DNA of 64,000 nt from the NCBI GenBank assembly GCA_020161435.1, contig JAIUNV010000001.1:806001-870000 (forward strand), written 5' to 3'. Source of the stretch: Bacteroidota bacterium (GTDB taxonomy: Bacteria; Bacteroidota; Bacteroidia; Chitinophagales; Chitinophagaceae). Position 1 is the first letter of the stretch. Each line of letters starts with the position of its first letter. The notes below the pieces were generated by a model, which was given only the letters and a program-made list of their open reading frames with translations, was not told where the DNA came from and did no database searches. This document shows, in pieces, positions 63,025 through 64,000 of this stretch. Both the position numbers and the translations under genes were made by a program.

Positions 63025-63774
63025 ATGAAAGAATACTTGTTGCACTTGGCAGATGATGCGTTGGTGATGAGTCAAAGACTGAGCGAATGGACCGGCCATG
63101 GGCCAGTGCTGGAGCAGGATATTGCCCTCACCAATATTGCGCTGGACTACCTGGGGCAATCCCGCATGTGGTATCAATATGCGGCCAACATAATGGGGGA
63201 TGGCGCCACAGAAGACAGCCTTGCCATGCTGCGGTTGGAACATGAATTCAAGAATCACCTGCTGGTGGAATTGCCGAATGCGATGCCTTCGGGCCGCGAT
63301 TGGGCGTTTACCGTGTGCAAGGTGTTTTTCTTTAGTGCCTACCAACACGCATTGATGCAGCAGTTGCAGCAATGCACTGATGAAGAAGTACAGGGTATTG
63401 CTGCAAAAAGTTTGAAGGAAGTAACCTATCACCTGCGGTGGAGCCGCGAATGGATATTGCGCCTCGGCGATGGTACAACAGAAAGCCATCAACGCATGCA
63501 GCAGGCATTGCAGGCTTGTTGGCCATTTACCGGCGAACTGTTTGAAGTGCCGCCGTATGAACAAGGCTGGGTAGACTATGCCGCTATCAAAAAAAACTGG
63601 ATGAGCGAAGTGCAGCAAACACTTGCTGAGGCTACCATCTCCTCCCCCGCAGGGGGAGGCCGGGAGGGGGCTTTTCAAACCGGTGGCCTGCATGGCCGTC
63701 ATACCGAATACCTGGGCTATCTGCTGGCAGAGATGCAGTATTTGCAACGGGCTTATCCGAATAGTGAGTGGTGA
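63025..63774 (+). CDS. paaC: 1,2-phenylacetyl-CoA epoxidase subunit PaaC
   Basis: PaaC is the structural partner of PaaA, with a ferritin-like fold that lacks a functional di-iron site. 249 aa: LADDALVMSQRLSEWTGHGPVLEQDIALTNIALDYLGQSR (split), EVTYHLRWSREWILRLGDGT, and the C-terminal GRHTEYLGYLLAEMQYLQR. Residues ~207-217 (SSPAGGGREGA) are encoded by a G/C-rich palindromic sequence that looks like a dispersed repeat; it stays in frame. Confidence 0.95.
   Translation: MKEYLLHLADDALVMSQRLSEWTGHGPVLEQDIALTNIALDYLGQSRMWYQYAANIMGDGATEDSLAMLRLEHEFKNHLLVELPNAMPSGRDWAFTVCKVFFFSAYQHALMQQLQQCTDEEVQGIAAKSLKEVTYHLRWSREWILRLGDGTTESHQRMQQALQACWPFTGELFEVPPYEQGWVDYAAIKKNWMSEVQQTLAEATISSPAGGGREGAFQTGGLHGRHTEYLGYLLAEMQYLQRAYPNSEW
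63639..63674. repeat. G/C-rich palindromic repeat inside paaC
   Basis: CCTCCCCC (63641-63648) and GGGGGAGG (63652-63659) form a hairpin, followed by CCGGGAGGGGGC. Composition and form resemble intergenic Bacteroidota repeats, not ordinary codons, yet the paaC frame is kept. Confidence 0.55.
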
Positions 63775-63793
63775 TTTTTTAGCAACCCCCTAG

Positions 63794-63807
63794 CCCCCTA
63801 AAGGGGG
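63794..63807. repeat. CCCCC-TAAA-GGGGG intergenic repeat
   Basis: Perfect palindromic arms with TAAA centre, 20 bases after the paaC stop; same type as 62996-63007. Confidence 0.6.
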
Positions 63808-63865
63808 AATAAAGCGTTCTATAAATTGAATTTATGAGCAGAAGGTGAGACCATCTTAGTTTTAG

Positions 63866-63893
63866 AACCACAAACCACAAACCACAAACCACA
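63866..63893. repeat. AACCACA tandem heptamer, four copies
   Basis: Four exact AACCACA units in the 163-base paaC-paaD spacer, continuing into an A/C-only stretch to about 63910. Confidence 0.8.
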
Positions 63894-63937
63894 AACAAAA
63901 AACAACAAACATCAAACCGTCTGTTACATACGAATCA

Positions 63938-64000
63938 TTGACTGCCTTGCTGCAAACAGTGGTCGATCCGGAAATACCGGTGCTCACCATTGCTGAAATG
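63938..64000 (+). CDS. paaD: phenylacetate epoxidase maturation protein PaaD (3' partial)
   Basis: The frame runs off the window end. TALLQTVVDPEIPVLTIAEM matches the conserved start of PaaD (DPEIPVLS...), a SufT/MIP18-like protein needed to mature the epoxidase. No ATG occurs in this frame after the in-frame TAG at 63863, so the best start is TTG at 63938; the frame could begin slightly upstream with another rare codon. Gene order paaA-B-C-D is standard apart from the insertion. Confidence 0.8.
   Translation, partial: MTALLQTVVDPEIPVLTIAEM

Noticed and set aside
63866..63893. CRISPR-like array
   Set aside because: Seven-base units directly adjacent without spacers: a simple tandem repeat, not CRISPR.
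1..64000. tRNA or rRNA genes
   Set aside because: Scanned for T-loop (GGTTCGAATCC-like) and rRNA-conserved words; none found outside coding sequence.

Overview
This window looks like a chromosomal segment of a Bacteroidota bacterium, most likely of the family Chitinophagaceae. The evidence is a complete gliding/type IX secretion core (gldK-gldL-gldM-gldN), a T9SS-type C-terminal sorting domain on a secreted protein, -7 boxes of the TAnnTTTG type instead of TATAAT, start codons without clear Shine-Dalgarno sequences, ELWxxDGT repeats, and AT-tailed hairpin terminators shared by convergent genes. The genus cannot be fixed from sequence alone. I see no rRNA, tRNA, CRISPR array, integrase or transposase.

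Layout. 1-1.4 kb: 3' part of a DUF255 (YyaL-like) gene. 1.6-6.7 kb: gldKLMN with a palindrome directly before gldK. 6.75-14.9 kb (mostly minus strand): uvrC, a lipoprotein, a sigma/anti-sigma-like pair, a haem-type TonB receptor and a CxxCH haem-binding protein. 15-28.4 kb: a protein-degradation neighbourhood with three secreted peptidases (DPP IV-like S9, M28, tricorn-like S41), purD, and two oligopeptide transporters (POT and OPT). 28.6-36 kb: acyltransferase, pckA, a SUI1-family protein, nadC, yceI and gpmI. 36-45.6 kb: envelope hypotheticals, a LolA-like protein, an atl/DUF5522/trmB operon, an M23 peptidase and alaS. 45.6-55.2 kb: a very large peptidoglycan-active fusion protein, an MFS transporter, an ELWxxDGT T9SS client and a GH43 enzyme. 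55.4-61 kb: HAD phosphatase, a membrane-anchored phage-tube (gp19) homologue facing a YadA-head-like protein, a DUF4242 pair (one fused to a degenerate cyclase-like domain and an AraC HTH), then a repeat-rich noncoding block. 61.2-64 kb: start of a phenylacetate degradation operon, paaA-paaB-paaC-paaD, which is interrupted.

How genes connect. GldKLMN would export proteins such as the ELWxxDGT protein. The secreted peptidases would feed peptides to POT and OPT. The paa genes encode the ring-epoxidising oxygenase of phenylacetyl-CoA.

Most unusual items: (1) a 23S-intervening-sequence-type four-helix-bundle ORF inserted between paaA and paaB and bounded by a perfect 17-bp inverted repeat; (2) a G/C-rich repeat-like sequence read in frame inside paaC; (3) a single polypeptide joining an amidase_2 domain to a DigH/GHL10 glycosidase, with a lysozyme-like N-terminal domain that appears to lack its catalytic Glu; (4) a gp19 tube protein with an N-terminal membrane helix and no injection-system neighbours; (5) an iteron-like noncoding block at 59.7-60.0 kb; (6) several families of dispersed intergenic repeats.
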